Of a stretch of 64,000 nucleotides of DNA, positions 15,427-23,894 are shown piece by piece; position 1 is the stretch's first letter; each line of letters starts with the position of its first letter. Under the pieces are notes generated by a model. That model saw only the letters and a list, made by a program, of their open reading frames with translations, was not told where the DNA came from and did no database searches. Source of the DNA: a virus; IMG/VR virus record IMGVR_UViG_3300021598_001506, positions 1 to 64,000 of that record; one strand, given 5' to 3'. Position numbers and translations under genes: made by a program.

Positions 15427-16211
15427 TTTCCGAGCCATATAAGGACATTCCTAAAGAGATAGTGAATGTTCTTGAAGACCTTATTACCCCTGAAGACTCA
15501 TACCATCAGGGGCATAAGCGTCGTATGGCTCGCACCCTTGATGTACTTCTCAAAGAGAAACCAAAAGGCAAGCTACTAGAGCTCGGAACTTCAAAAGTTA
15601 TTCCGTTGTCACTTCAGCAGCTAGCTCCAGATTTAGAAGTTCATGTTACCGATTTTGATAAAAACCTGCCTTTAAGTGGTACTTCAACTATCTCAATCAA
15701 GGATAAAACCCTCAAAGCAACGACATACAGGGTTGACTTGGAGACAGAGGCTGTCCCTGTTGAAGATGCCACTTTTGATGTAGTTATCTGCTGCGAAGTC
15801 ATAGAACACATGGAGTTAGACCCCATGTTTATGTTGGCTGAGATAAATCGAGTTTTGAAGCCAAATGGAAAGCTGATCCTCACCACACCAAACATCACCA
15901 GCTCACGGGCCCTATACAAGATGCTTCGAGGAACAGATCCATACTTTTACATGCAATACCGACACAAGCCAGCTTTGTATCGCCACAACTACGAATACAG
16001 CGAATACTCACTACGCCAAGTAGTCAAGGCAGCAGGGTTCTCAGGTCAAGTATGGACAGAGGATTCTTTTGAAGATGGAGTGACGGAAGATATCACCCGC
16101 CTACGACAGCTTGGCTACCCACTTACCTCAATCGGGGACAACATCTTTGCAACCCTCACCAAAACTCGTGGAGTTGTAAATCGTTATCCCTCAGTAATCT
16201 ACGCAGACTAA
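15423..16211 (+). CDS. Class I SAM-dependent methyltransferase
   Basis: A 262-aa enzyme if read from TTG 15423; an ATG at 15384 in the same frame lies inside the preceding small gene. The Rossmann motif I is 'KLLELGTSK' (about residue 45), 'VTDFD' is motif II-like, 'FDVVICCEVIEHM' is motif IV, and 'NRVLKPNGKLILTTPN' is motif V/VI. This is Methyltransf_11-like, of the type that often acts on sugars or small molecules. 'YEYSEYSLRQVVKAAGF' is also typical of the family. The substrate is unknown. Confidence 0.82.
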   Translation: MISEPYKDIPKEIVNVLEDLITPEDSYHQGHKRRMARTLDVLLKEKPKGKLLELGTSKVIPLSLQQLAPDLEVHVTDFDKNLPLSGTSTISIKDKTLKATTYRVDLETEAVPVEDATFDVVICCEVIEHMELDPMFMLAEINRVLKPNGKLILTTPNITSSRALYKMLRGTDPYFYMQYRHKPALYRHNYEYSEYSLRQVVKAAGFSGQVWTEDSFEDGVTEDITRLRQLGYPLTSIGDNIFATLTKTRGVVNRYPSVIYAD

Positions 16212-16215
16212 TAAC

Positions 16216-16235
16216 GGAACGGGAGCCCGGAAAAA
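16216..16235 (+). repeat. Repeated 20-bp motif, copy 5
   Basis: The 19-base core GGAACGGGAGCCCGGAAAA is exact, followed by AATG, so the ATG at 16235 starts within the last bases. It lies four bases after the methyltransferase stop. Confidence 0.8.
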
Positions 16236-16408
16236 TGACTAAATGCACAAAGAAAGGTTTTCAAAGCAGGGAGCTGGCTGACAGGATGGTTCAAATGAAG
16301 AACTACTCTGAAACCAAAAAAGGAAGGCCAGCCAAGTACTTTTTGCACCCCTGCGATGCCTGTAACCATTGGCATGTCTTAAAAGCACGCTCAGCTCGTA
16401 CTATCTGA
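16235..16408 (+). CDS. Small zinc-ribbon-like protein
   Basis: A 57-aa basic protein (MTKCTKKGFQSRELADRMVQ...) with Cys4 and a 'HPCDACNHWHVLKARS' end. The CDACNHWH set resembles a compact zinc finger seen in many actinophage small proteins. It starts directly on motif copy 5. Its last eight codons and stop are repeated, at 25 of 27 bases, at 17665-17691. Confidence 0.6.
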   Translation: MTKCTKKGFQSRELADRMVQMKNYSETKKGRPAKYFLHPCDACNHWHVLKARSARTI

Positions 16409-16414
16409 ACTTGA

Positions 16415-16672
16415 CTATTTTGTTGAAGGTTTTGCTTTTTTAAGCCTTAGTCCTTTTAGTTTCAAGATTGCAGGTTTTTCTGAATACTTAACCCACTCAT
16501 AGACAAAGATGCATCCAGCGATTAAGAAGCCCAAGGATTCTGCTTGAACTATGTAATAGGTGGTTGGGTCTACTAGGTAGGTTTCCCAAGGGAAGGTGTA
16601 TGCAACTACAGGAAATGCAATTGCATTTCCAAACACCACAGCCGAGACGATGCTTTTATATACGTTTGTCAT
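16415..16672 (-). CDS. Small membrane protein
   Basis: An 85-aa protein with two hydrophobic segments ('SIVSAVVFGNAIAFPVVAYTF' and 'AESLGFLIAGCIFVYEWV') and a basic C-terminal tail. It lies 17 bases downstream of the NlpC/P60 gene on the same strand, so it is probably cotranscribed with it. Function unknown. Confidence 0.6.
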   Translation of the reverse strand: MTNVYKSIVSAVVFGNAIAFPVVAYTFPWETYLVDPTTYYIVQAESLGFLIAGCIFVYEWVKYSEKPAILKLKGLRLKKAKPSTK

Positions 16673-16689
16673 TGTGTCTTTTTCCTCTA

Positions 16690-17451
16690 CTAATTGTTAG
16701 TTTCAACAATTCGAGTATAGGTAATTACAACGTCTCCATTACCTTTACCCCATTTGCTGATAGATGTAATTTCTGTCTTGTCACCTCTTTTACCGCCAGA
16801 GTGGAGCATCTCATCTGGTCCAGTGTAAATGGCAGTATGGAAGGCTCCGCTAGAGCCTTTGTAGGTGAATGCGACTATGTCTCCGATTTTAGGCTCATCA
16901 ACAAAGGTTCCCGCTTCTTTTTGAGCAGAAGCGCTGTGATAGAGGTTGATTCCCAAGTGGGCGTATGTCCAGAGCACAAGCCCCGAACAGTCCCAAGCAT
17001 CAGGGGTAGAGCCACCTAGGGCGTACCATGTTTTACCGACATAGTTTTTGGTACGGGCGATTGCCGTATTGAGGTTCTTTGTGTCGTTAGCTATCTTTTC
17101 CAAGCGAGCAATCTCTGCCTCAAGTTCGGCTTGCTTGCGCTCAGCATCTGATTCAAGTTTGTCTTGTCTTGCTTTTTCTTGAGCCATCCAGTCAATAGAA
17201 CCGATTTCAGGAGTTTCTATCCTGATAACGGGCCCACCTACTACGGATGACACTTTTACTGGCCCCGAAAGGATGTCTGTGACCTGCACAGGATTGACAA
17301 TCTTTGGAGCTGGGATTGTTACTAGTTGTTCTTTTGTTACTTCTTGAATCTGTTCTGGTACCGCTTCTGCAAGAGCAAAAGCAGCACTTGTACCTGTAGT
17401 TATTACTAGTGCTGTCATTGCACCAGCTGTAATGAAACTTTTCCTTTTCAT
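16690..17451 (-). CDS. Secreted NlpC/P60 peptidoglycan hydrolase
   Basis: A 253-aa protein with a Sec signal peptide (MKRKSFITAGAMTALVITTG, cleavage after about residue 28), a Pro/Val-rich stretch, a coiled coil (about 90-125, 'RKQAELEAEIARLEKIAN') and a C-terminal NlpC/P60 domain. The catalytic Cys (about 155) is in 'DAWDCSGLVLW', His (about 204) in 'FHTAIYTG', and another His is in 'MLHSGG'. The layout is that of actinobacterial RipA-like secreted D-Glu-mDAP endopeptidases, not a phage endolysin. A Crp-type palindrome lies upstream. Confidence 0.87.
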   Translation of the reverse strand: MKRKSFITAGAMTALVITTGTSAAFALAEAVPEQIQEVTKEQLVTIPAPKIVNPVQVTDILSGPVKVSSVVGGPVIRIETPEIGSIDWMAQEKARQDKLESDAERKQAELEAEIARLEKIANDTKNLNTAIARTKNYVGKTWYALGGSTPDAWDCSGLVLWTYAHLGINLYHSASAQKEAGTFVDEPKIGDIVAFTYKGSSGAFHTAIYTGPDEMLHSGGKRGDKTEITSISKWGKGNGDVVITYTRIVETNN

Positions 17452-17534
17452 TTGGCGACCTACCTTTCCTTGGTAGTTAGTACTCGGTCGTTGAGTGTTG
17501 AGGTGTTCCTATTAAGTTGTTCGTCCACCATAGC

Positions 17535-17552
17535 ATGTGACCCACGTCACAT
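17535..17552. promoter_or_regulatory. Crp/GlxR-type operator
   Basis: A perfect inverted repeat, ATGTGAC-CCAC-GTCACAT, fits the Crp-family consensus TGTGA-N6-TCACA exactly. It lies about 84 bases upstream of the NlpC/P60 start. A weak TTAATA -10 on the minus strand near 17510-17515 would put the site centre about 41 bases before a transcript start, the class II activator position; that promoter call is tentative. Confidence 0.6.
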
Positions 17553-17562
17553 ACAACCTCAT

Positions 17563-17590
17563 TTGGCTTAAAATCTAAACTTTCTATAAT
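17563..17590 (+). promoter_or_regulatory. Sigma70-type promoter
   Basis: TTGGCT (17563-17568), a 16-base spacer and a perfect TATAAT (17585-17590). It faces the adenine methylase operon. Confidence 0.6.
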
Positions 17591-17664
17591 AAATACCCCT
17601 TTTACTAGCAGGGATGTATGGGAAAAACGGGGAAAACCCATTTTGACTCTAAAAAAGCCAAATA

Positions 17665-17691
17665 CACGCTCAGTTCGTACGATCTGAACTT
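17665..17691 (+). repeat. 27-bp duplicate of 16386-16412
   Basis: It shares 25 of 27 bases with the 3' end of the small zinc-ribbon gene. The core TCAGTTCGTACGATCTGA is an 18-bp near-palindrome around a perfect TCGTACGA. Confidence 0.6.
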
Positions 17692-17707
17692 TATCATACC
17701 TTTAAAA

Positions 17708-17726
17708 AACACCCCTCTTGGGTGTT
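17708..17726 (-). terminator. Hairpin terminator, U-tract on the minus strand
   Basis: AACACCC/GGGTGTT with a CTCTT loop. The minus strand continues into six Ts, whereas the plus strand does not have a T tract, so it best stops leftward transcription. Confidence 0.55.
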
Positions 17727-17760
17727 GTAATTTAGAATTAAGTTACTATAAACTAATAGC

Positions 17761-18255
17761 GTGGTAGAACCTTACGAGAAGAGTACGGGCTTTTATTCAA
17801 GCTCAACGGCTATGTCATCCCTTGATGACACTTGGTCTACGCCAAGAAGTTACTATGCCAAGGTAGATGCAGAGTTCCACTTTGCATTAGATGCTGCAGC
17901 GTTGCAGTCATCTACTTTGGTGTTAGATAACTGGTACGGACCAGACCATCCTCAGATAGACAGACAAGACGCTTTCCAGCGTGATTGGACTGCTGATGCC
18001 CAAGGTGGTGCTATTTGGCTTAATCCTCCTTATGGCAAGACCATCAAGGACTGGATGAGAAAGGCTGATGCTGAATCTCAAAAAGGAGCCACGGTTGTGT
18101 GCCTAGTGCCAGCAAGAACTGACACTGCTTGGTTTCACGACTACGCAATACACCACGAAGTTCGTTTTATTCGTGGAAGGCTGAAGTTTGGTAACTCGAC
18201 CAATGCAGCCCCCTTCCCCAGCGCTTTGGTGGTCATGAGACCACTAAACAGATAG
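17761..18255 (+). CDS. Phage DNA N6-adenine methyltransferase (Dam-type)
   Basis: A 164-aa protein of the phage DNA N-6-adenine methyltransferase family (PF05869). 'DTWSTPRSYY' (residues 23-32), 'FALDAAA' and the catalytic motif IV 'WLNPPYG' (NPPY at 88-91) are diagnostic, and 'LVPARTDTAWFHDY' is the conserved following strand. It likely methylates adenine in phage DNA to block host restriction. The start is GTG 17761, following a TATAAA box. Confidence 0.88.
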   Translation: MVEPYEKSTGFYSSSTAMSSLDDTWSTPRSYYAKVDAEFHFALDAAALQSSTLVLDNWYGPDHPQIDRQDAFQRDWTADAQGGAIWLNPPYGKTIKDWMRKADAESQKGATVVCLVPARTDTAWFHDYAIHHEVRFIRGRLKFGNSTNAAPFPSALVVMRPLNR

Positions 18256-18268
18256 AAAGGTAGTAATT

Positions 18269-18499
18269 ATGAATATCGATTGGCAAGCACCTTTTAAGTT
18301 GGCCTTTGATTTAGGTCTTTTCCTTATTGGTTCACTTTTAGTAGTAATTATTGTTGGGTTCTGTCTTCTTTTGCTTTATGCAATTGTCAAGACCTTCTTC
18401 CAAGCTTTTACTCGTGCCAAGGCAAATGTTGAGGGTAAGCACTCGAAGCCTAAGAAAAAAGAAGAGCCAAAGCCAAACCATCTAAAGCCAGTTCAGTAG
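18269..18499 (+). CDS. Small single-span membrane protein
   Basis: A 76-aa protein with a long hydrophobic segment (about residues 10-40, 'LFLIGSLLVVIIVGFCLLLL') and a Lys/Pro-rich cytoplasmic tail. It sits between the methylase and ThyX genes with short gaps. Function unknown. Confidence 0.6.
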   Translation: MNIDWQAPFKLAFDLGLFLIGSLLVVIIVGFCLLLLYAIVKTFFQAFTRAKANVEGKHSKPKKKEEPKPNHLKPVQ

Positions 18500-18501
18500 A
18501 A

Positions 18502-19275
18502 ATGAAACCTGATTGCCCCCAATGCCACACAGGAAGGTGTTTACATATGTTGAGATTTAGCTCTGATGTTGAGGTCGAGCTAGTCAAATGCAGCGCAGAG
18601 GACATGGATGTCGTGTTCTCTGCCCGCGTTAGTACGGAAGGCGAGCGAACCCGTGACTATGGAGCATCTTTTGATGAAACCAACGAACTCTCAAAGAGAG
18701 AGCAAGGTCTAATCAACTTCTTGATGCGAGAGCGTCACGGTACTCCTTTTGAGCACTCCTACTTCACCTTTTATGTAAAGGCACCTATCTTTGTGTGGCG
18801 AGAGCATATGCGGCACCGTATTGCTTCTTATAACGAGGAAAGTGGTCGATATAGAGAGCTAGAGCCAGAGTTTTATATCCCTAACAAAGATAGAAAACTG
18901 ATTCAGGTAGGTAAACCAGGAGCATATGTTTTTGAAGAAGGTAGTGAAGAGCAGTATCAGATAACTGTAAATAACTACAAGAAAGCATGTAGCGAGGCGT
19001 ACTTTAACTATAAGGAGATGCTCTCCAACGGGGTAGCTCGAGAAGTCGCTCGAGGAGTCCTACCAGTGACTATCTACTCTTCTGCATACGTGACAATTAA
19101 TGCTCGTTCTCTGATGAACTTTCTCAGTCTACGCAGAAACGTTGAGGGGCAGAGTTTTCCTTCTTACCCTCAAAGGGAGATTGAGATGGTTGCAGAACGG
19201 TATGAAGAGATTTTTGAATACCACATGCCAGTGACACACAAAGCATTTGTTGAAAACGGAAGAGTATCCCCTTGA
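18502..19275 (+). CDS. thyX: Flavin-dependent thymidylate synthase
   Basis: A 257-aa FAD- and methylenetetrahydrofolate-dependent enzyme converting dUMP to dTMP. The ThyX signature RHRIASYNEESGR is at residues 104-116. 'ARVSTEGE' near residue 41, 'HGTPFEHSYFTF' and 'REVARGVLP' are further family blocks. The first 15 residues (MKPDCPQCHTGRCLH) add three Cys and two His. A better ribosome site (AGGAAGGTG) precedes the in-frame ATG at 18547, so the true protein may begin there. It supplies thymidine for phage DNA synthesis. Confidence 0.93.
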   Translation: MKPDCPQCHTGRCLHMLRFSSDVEVELVKCSAEDMDVVFSARVSTEGERTRDYGASFDETNELSKREQGLINFLMRERHGTPFEHSYFTFYVKAPIFVWREHMRHRIASYNEESGRYRELEPEFYIPNKDRKLIQVGKPGAYVFEEGSEEQYQITVNNYKKACSEAYFNYKEMLSNGVAREVARGVLPVTIYSSAYVTINARSLMNFLSLRRNVEGQSFPSYPQREIEMVAERYEEIFEYHMPVTHKAFVENGRVSP

Positions 19276-19955
19276 GTGAAGGTATTGCTTATTGTTATGC
19301 ACGTGTATCTACTCAGATGCAAGCAGAAGAAGGTGTCTCTCTTGATGCACAAGAAAGACAGTTAATTGCTGCTGCTGAATCTGCAGGGTATACGGCAGTA
19401 ATTCTTCGTGAAGAAGGTAAGTCTGGTAAAAGTATTACTGGAAGACCTGTTTTGCGAAAAGCATTAGATGAATTAGACGAAGGAAAAGCGCAAGCACTTT
19501 TTGTTACACGCTTAGATAGACTTGCACGCTCTACTCGGGATTTTTTAAGTATTGTCGACCGTTCACATAAATACGAGTGGCGTTTAGCACTTCTTGATTT
19601 GGGATTGGACACTGGTACATACCAAGGACGTTTTGTTGTAACCATCATGTCTGCAATGGCAGAGATGGAGCGTGGAATGATTTCTATGCGTCAAAAAGAC
19701 GTACACAAAGACCGTAGAGACGCTGGGAAGATTTGGGGTGTCACAATTGGCCCTAAATCACCTCTATCTGCAGAGATTAAAGAAAGAATCTATAGTCAGC
19801 GTTTAGCTGGACTTTCATACGGAAAAATTGCTGAAGGTTTAGAAAATGACAAAATAGAACCACCCCGTGGAGGAAACGGGTGGTACGCAGCCAACGTAAG
19901 ACACATTTTTCTGGCGTATTCAAAAGAGAAAAGCATTTTAGGCGAAATCCAATAA
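19272..19955 (+). CDS. Serine recombinase (resolvase/integrase type)
   Basis: A 227-aa protein starting at TTG 19272, overlapping the thyX stop by four bases. The resolvase N-terminal domain shows catalytic Ser13 in 'YARVSTQ', then 'GKSGKSITGRPVLRKAL' and 'VTRLDRLARSTRDFLSIVD' with the catalytic arginines. The C-terminal part ('GLSYGKIAEGLENDKI' ... 'WYAANVRHI') is a short DNA-binding recombinase region. It is much smaller than large serine integrases. It could resolve genomes, invert DNA or integrate the phage. Confidence 0.85.
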   Translation: MSEGIAYCYARVSTQMQAEEGVSLDAQERQLIAAAESAGYTAVILREEGKSGKSITGRPVLRKALDELDEGKAQALFVTRLDRLARSTRDFLSIVDRSHKYEWRLALLDLGLDTGTYQGRFVVTIMSAMAEMERGMISMRQKDVHKDRRDAGKIWGVTIGPKSPLSAEIKERIYSQRLAGLSYGKIAEGLENDKIEPPRGGNGWYAANVRHIFLAYSKEKSILGEIQ

Positions 19956-19969
19956 GGTAAAATTACTAC

Positions 19970-20015
19970 GTAGCCTTGTGTGGACAGCAAGCTACAACAG
20001 GCGGTTTGTTAACCG
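19970..20015. other. Two inverted repeats between recombinase and surface-protein gene
   Basis: GTAGCCTTG (19970-19978) pairs with CAAGCTAC (19988-19995) with one bulge, and CGGTT (20002-20006) pairs with AACCG (20011-20015). They could form a terminator-like structure or a recombinase site. No att core can be proven from the sequence. Confidence 0.35.
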
Positions 20016-20045
20016 TTTGTATTGCCGTGCGTTGGAGGCAGTGCT

Positions 20046-23000
20046 TTGTTGCATACATTTTTTGGAAGAGCCGAACTTAATTTAAAAAGATTTTGGCTAT
20101 CAGCTGCTGCCACCCCTTTTATAATTTTTCTCATCGGGGTTTTAACTCCACAAGCTGCACATGCTTCTGACGAACAGGGGGTCCAACCAACACCAGACCC
20201 AAACCAAGCGCCAAGTTCAAATGCGTCGTCGGGAGGTGATCCACAAGCTTCTTCCAGTGGCTCAGCGCAAGAGCAAATCACAGAAGTAGCAACCGCAGTA
20301 GCAACAGCGGAATCTGCAGTAACACAGTTGGAAACAAAAGTTGACCAGATTTTGGAGGTAGCAACATCAGTATCTCAACCTTCTACGCAAGTAACGGAAT
20401 CAATATCTAATGCTCAGACTGCGGTAACAGAAGCTTCAAGTGCTACCCAACAAGCCAGTGAATCAGTACAAACAGCACAGACAGCAGTTACCGTATCGCA
20501 AATTGCCAATCAAACTTTGGCCCAAGCAACCTCCGCAGTTGAGGCCCAAACCGCAGTAGTAGAGCAAGCAACCACAGCTGTCTCTACAGCTGAAGCAGCA
20601 TTAAATACTGCAACAACAACTTTTTATCAAGAGAATGCAAATCTAGGGACTGCAACTTCTACACTTTCCACTGCTCAAACTACAGCAGAAAATGCAGCAG
20701 CAGAGGCAGCAGCAACAAATACAACTACAACAGTCACAGAAACTTTTGCTAACAACACTACTAGCGTTGTAGCAATTACTACTGGTGGGGTTTCAGTCAC
20801 AACAACACCAACCAGTAATGTATCAATTAGCGGACCTTGGAATACACCTCAAACAGCTGGTCCAGCTCTTGTTCTTATGAACCCAACTAATGATGTTGTT
20901 ATCAATGTAAATCCTTCAGGTCAAGGAACTGTCACCTCTGTGACTATGGGCGTGTATGCCAAAAATGGCGATACAACTATGACTGCAACAAATGCAGATG
21001 GAACAACTAATACAGAAGTAGTCAACAATAACGTTTCTTCCCAGACACAAGCAGTTCAATATACTTCTACAGAGACTGTTACTGGAACAAACATCCAAAC
21101 AGTTACTATCACAAAAGATAATGATTATTACGTTGTAGACAATATTGCTATAACAAAAACAACTTCCGACCCTGCTCTAGTAGCAGCGGCAGAAGCAGCA
21201 ACTGCAGCTCTTGCTTCAGCACAGGCTGCCCACGATGCACAACTAGCAGTTCGTGATGCATCCCACGCTGCGTGGGGTGCAGCCCACGTTGCTGCTAATG
21301 CTGCTCAGGCAACTCTTTCTACAGAGCAAACAGCGCTTACACAAGCTCAGACAACTCAGGAGACGGCTCAGGATTTAGCTACAGTGTCCACTGCTGGCGC
21401 TGTTTCGGCAGTTGCAACAGCTCAGGCTTCAGTAGAGCCAGCGATGACCGCCGTTGTGGAAGCAGTTGTAGTAGTTGCTCAGACTCAGGTTGTTGTTGCT
21501 GAAGCAGCAGTTGAAACCGTATCTAACACACTTCAAACAGTTGTTGCTTCAGCAGACGCTCTTCCACTACAAAAACCAGAAGTTACTGCAGTAGTTGATG
21601 CTGCTGTTGATGCAGTAGTCGAAGCACAAGAAGCGGTTGAAGCAGCAAAGACTGCTATGGAGACTGCAGTGACACTGGCAGAGACAGCATTAACAGAACC
21701 AGAAGCAGCAGCAGTAGTTGCAGATAAAACAGAGGTTTTAACTCAAGCTCAAGCTGCAGTAGACGCTCAAGAAGTTGTGGTCGCTACTGCAACTACAACA
21801 GAAGCGACTGCTCAAGCTGTTGTGGACTCTGCTACAACTCCAGGATTGAAAGTACAGGTCTACAGCGTTAATGGGCAAAACAACGCTCCAACTCTTCCTA
21901 CAAATGCTGTTCCTATTCACACCACTACAGATACAAACGGAATTAATGAGCAGTGGGGTAGCGGAACAGTTGCTGGCTCATACCGTAATGAAGATGTCAT
22001 TGTTAAATACACAGGCAACTGGACTCCTCAAACAACTGGAACTCAATATCTGCATGCACCAGCAGATGATGGCACAAAGCTTTACCTAGATGGAGAGCTT
22101 GTTATAAATGACTGGTATGACAAAGGTGGTGGCGGTTCTACAGCCGATGTAGAAACAACCGCTGGAGTAGGAAAAGTTTTTGAGTTCTGGTATTACGAAA
22201 ATGGTGGCGGAGCTGCTGTATCTTTATTGCGCTTTACAGATAATGGTTGGGAAGTTATTCCCGGTTCTGAGTTCACTCAATCAACAGCTACAACTCAACA
22301 GCTACAGGCACTAGCAACTGCCGAAGCAAATCTTGCAGCAGAGCAAACCGAACTTGAAGTTCTTGAGACAGTAGAAAATGTTGCCCAACAAAATTTAGCA
22401 AATGCTCAAGCAGATTTGCAAGAAGCTGAGAATGCTACAGCTGCTATGGAGACAGCCGTAGTTTTAGCTCAGACAGCAATTACAGAAACAGTTGAAGCAA
22501 TACAAGCTGTTCAAACTGCTCAAACAACCGTAGCTCAGGAAGTTATTTTTCAGAGCCCTATAGCTGCCCCGTCAAACATTGCAGTTACACAGTTATCAAA
22601 TGGAGATGTACAAGTTTCTTGGGACCCACCAACAGGTGTAATTTCTCCAGAACGTTATGCAATCTCTTGGTCAAATGGAAGTGGCGGATGGGGTGTAGCA
22701 ACTGGTAATGCGGGAGACGCTAATGCTCTTAATACAAGCATTGTTCTTTCAGCATCTTTGTTTGAGTCAACTGGTGGACTAGACACTACTTATCAAATTA
22801 GTGTTCGCTCCGATAATGACTCACTTGCTAAATATTCAGATGTAGTTGCAACTCAAATGTTTATTTCAGATCCCACCCCGGCTCCAGAACCTCAACCGAC
22901 TCCTCAGCCAGAACCAACTCCGAATCCAGAACCTCAACCAGAGCCGCAGCCTGAGCCCACACAGCCAGAACCGCAGCCAGAACCGCAGCCAGACCCACAA

Positions 23001-23894
23001 CCAGAACCAGAGCCAGAACCCACCACACCTGAGCCAGAACCTGAAATACCTGTGACACCTGAACCTCCTCTACCTGAACCTGAACCTGAAACCCCTACTG
23101 AGCCTGAACCTGAGACTCCTGTAGAGCCTGAACCTGAGACTCCTGTAGAGCCTGAACCTGAGACTCCTGTAGAGCCTGAACCTGAGACTCCTGTAGAGCC
23201 CGAAACACCAGTGGACCCCGAGACTCCTGTGGAGCCAGAACCAGAATCGCCAGAGCAACCAACAGACCCAGAACCTGAACCAGAATCACCAGAGCAACCA
23301 ACCGAACCCACAACACCTGAACCAACTCCTACCGAGCCTGAAGAAAAAGCTCCAGAAGCAATTATAGAAGATGCATTGGCGGATGGTGTTCTAACTGCTG
23401 AAGAAAAAGAAGCAGTGGTTGAAGCAATTTTGGAAGATCTAGCTCCAGGAGAAGCTGTAAGTTCAGAACAACTTGCTGAAGCTGGTATTACTTATGAAGA
23501 TTTGCCACCAGAGACTCCAGTTGAAACTAGAACTGACGAGGATGGCAACCCTGTCATAATTACTGCTGAGGTTGCTGCCGCTTTAGTTTTGTTGGAGAAC
23601 CCAGCAGAACTTATTGGCGAGATTTTTTCTGACCCAGGACAAGTGCTTCTAGCACTTGGAAGCATTGGTGCTGACATGTCAGAGGAAGAGCGAGAAGAGG
23701 CAGAAAAGATGGTTGTCGCAACTGTTGTTGCTGCTGGAGCTGCAATTAATGCTGCAGCTGCCGCAGCAGGAGCTGCTGGTTCTTCTAGCGGTGGAAGCGG
23801 TGGAAGCGGTGGAAGCGGTGGCGGTGGAGCGACTGGAAAAATGGATGGAACTAGAAGAAGAACTACTAGTGGAAAAGTTAGGAAGGTGAAATAA
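20046..23894 (+). CDS. Giant secreted surface protein with PA14, FN3 and Pro-Glu repeats
   Basis: About 1282 aa, starting at TTG 20046 or 20049 behind GGAGG. Residues about 1-40 form a signal peptide ending near 'PQAAHAS'. A long Ala/Thr/Gln-rich helical region follows (about 50-590). Then come a PA14 domain (about 600-750, '[20 protein letters not shown]'), another helical stretch, a fibronectin type III domain (about 838-938, 'DVQVSWDPP') and a Pro-Glu repeat wall-spanning-like region (about 942-1098). The end has an acidic helical part, an Ala-rich segment, a Gly-Ser linker and a basic tail. It resembles a host-type adhesin or wall-spanning protein rather than a virion part. No LPxTG motif is seen. 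Confidence 0.75.
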   Translation: MLHTFFGRAELNLKRFWLSAAATPFIIFLIGVLTPQAAHASDEQGVQPTPDPNQAPSSNASSGGDPQASSSGSAQEQITEVATAVATAESAVTQLETKVDQILEVATSVSQPSTQVTESISNAQTAVTEASSATQQASESVQTAQTAVTVSQIANQTLAQATSAVEAQTAVVEQATTAVSTAEAALNTATTTFYQENANLGTATSTLSTAQTTAENAAAEAAATNTTTTVTETFANNTTSVVAITTGGVSVTTTPTSNVSISGPWNTPQTAGPALVLMNPTNDVVINVNPSGQGTVTSVTMGVYAKNGDTTMTATNADGTTNTEVVNNNVSSQTQAVQYTSTETVTGTNIQTVTITKDNDYYVVDNIAITKTTSDPALVAAAEAATAALASAQAAHDAQLAVRDASHAAWGAAHVAANAAQATLSTEQTALTQAQTTQETAQDLATVSTAGAVSAVATAQASVEPAMTAVVEAVVVVAQTQVVVAEAAVETVSNTLQTVVASADALPLQKPEVTAVVDAAVDAVVEAQEAVEAAKTAMETAVTLAETALTEPEAAAVVADKTEVLTQAQAAVDAQEVVVATATTTEATAQAVVDSATTPGLKVQVYSVNGQNNAPTLPTNAVPIHTTTDTNGINEQWGSGTVAGSYRNEDVIVKYTGNWTPQTTGTQYLHAPADDGTKLYLDGELVINDWYDKGGGGSTADVETTAGVGKVFEFWYYENGGGAAVSLLRFTDNGWEVIPGSEFTQSTATTQQLQALATAEANLAAEQTELEVLETVENVAQQNLANAQADLQEAENATAAMETAVVLAQTAITETVEAIQAVQTAQTTVAQEVIFQSPIAAPSNIAVTQLSNGDVQVSWDPPTGVISPERYAISWSNGSGGWGVATGNAGDANALNTSIVLSASLFESTGGLDTTYQISVRSDNDSLAKYSDVVATQMFISDPTPAPEPQPTPQPEPTPNPEPQPEPQPEPTQPEPQPEPQPDPQPEPEPEPTTPEPEPEIPVTPEPPLPEPEPETPTEPEPETPVEPEPETPVEPEPETPVEPEPETPVEPETPVDPETPVEPEPESPEQPTDPEPEPESPEQPTEPTTPEPTPTEPEEKAPEAIIEDALADGVLTAEEKEAVVEAILEDLAPGEAVSSEQLAEAGITYEDLPPETPVETRTDEDGNPVIITAEVAAALVLLENPAELIGEIFSDPGQVLLALGSIGADMSEEEREEAEKMVVATVVAAGAAINAAAAAAGAAGSSSGGSGGSGGSGGGGATGKMDGTRRRTTSGKVRKVK
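23100..23195 (+). repeat. Four identical 24-bp tandem repeats
   Basis: Four head-to-tail copies encoding EPEPETPV, identical at the nucleotide level, followed by a diverged partial copy. Perfect identity suggests recent expansion by slippage. Confidence 0.85.

Larger units (their letters stand above)
17452..17760. other. Divergent regulatory region of about 300 bp
   Basis: It holds no convincing gene. From left to right it contains the 5' leader of the NlpC/P60 gene, a Crp-type palindrome, a plus-strand promoter, a 27-bp duplicate of the end of the small zinc gene, a hairpin with a minus-strand U-tract, and a TATAAA just before the adenine methylase GTG. Confidence 0.6.

Noticed and set aside
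16690-17451. NlpC/P60 protein as the phage endolysin
   Set aside because: It has a signal peptide and coiled coil and lies away from the lysis genes, while the CHAP enzyme sits beside holin candidates.
17618-17766. 49-aa plus-strand frame starting MGKTGKTHFDSKK
   Set aside because: It runs through the hairpin at 17708-17726 and into the adenine methylase start, has a weak start context and no recognisable content.
22934-23325. Long minus-strand frames rich in Gly-Ser ([11 protein letters not shown])
   Set aside because: They are antisense readings of the Pro-Glu repeat of the surface protein; composition follows from the repeat and there is no ribosome site.
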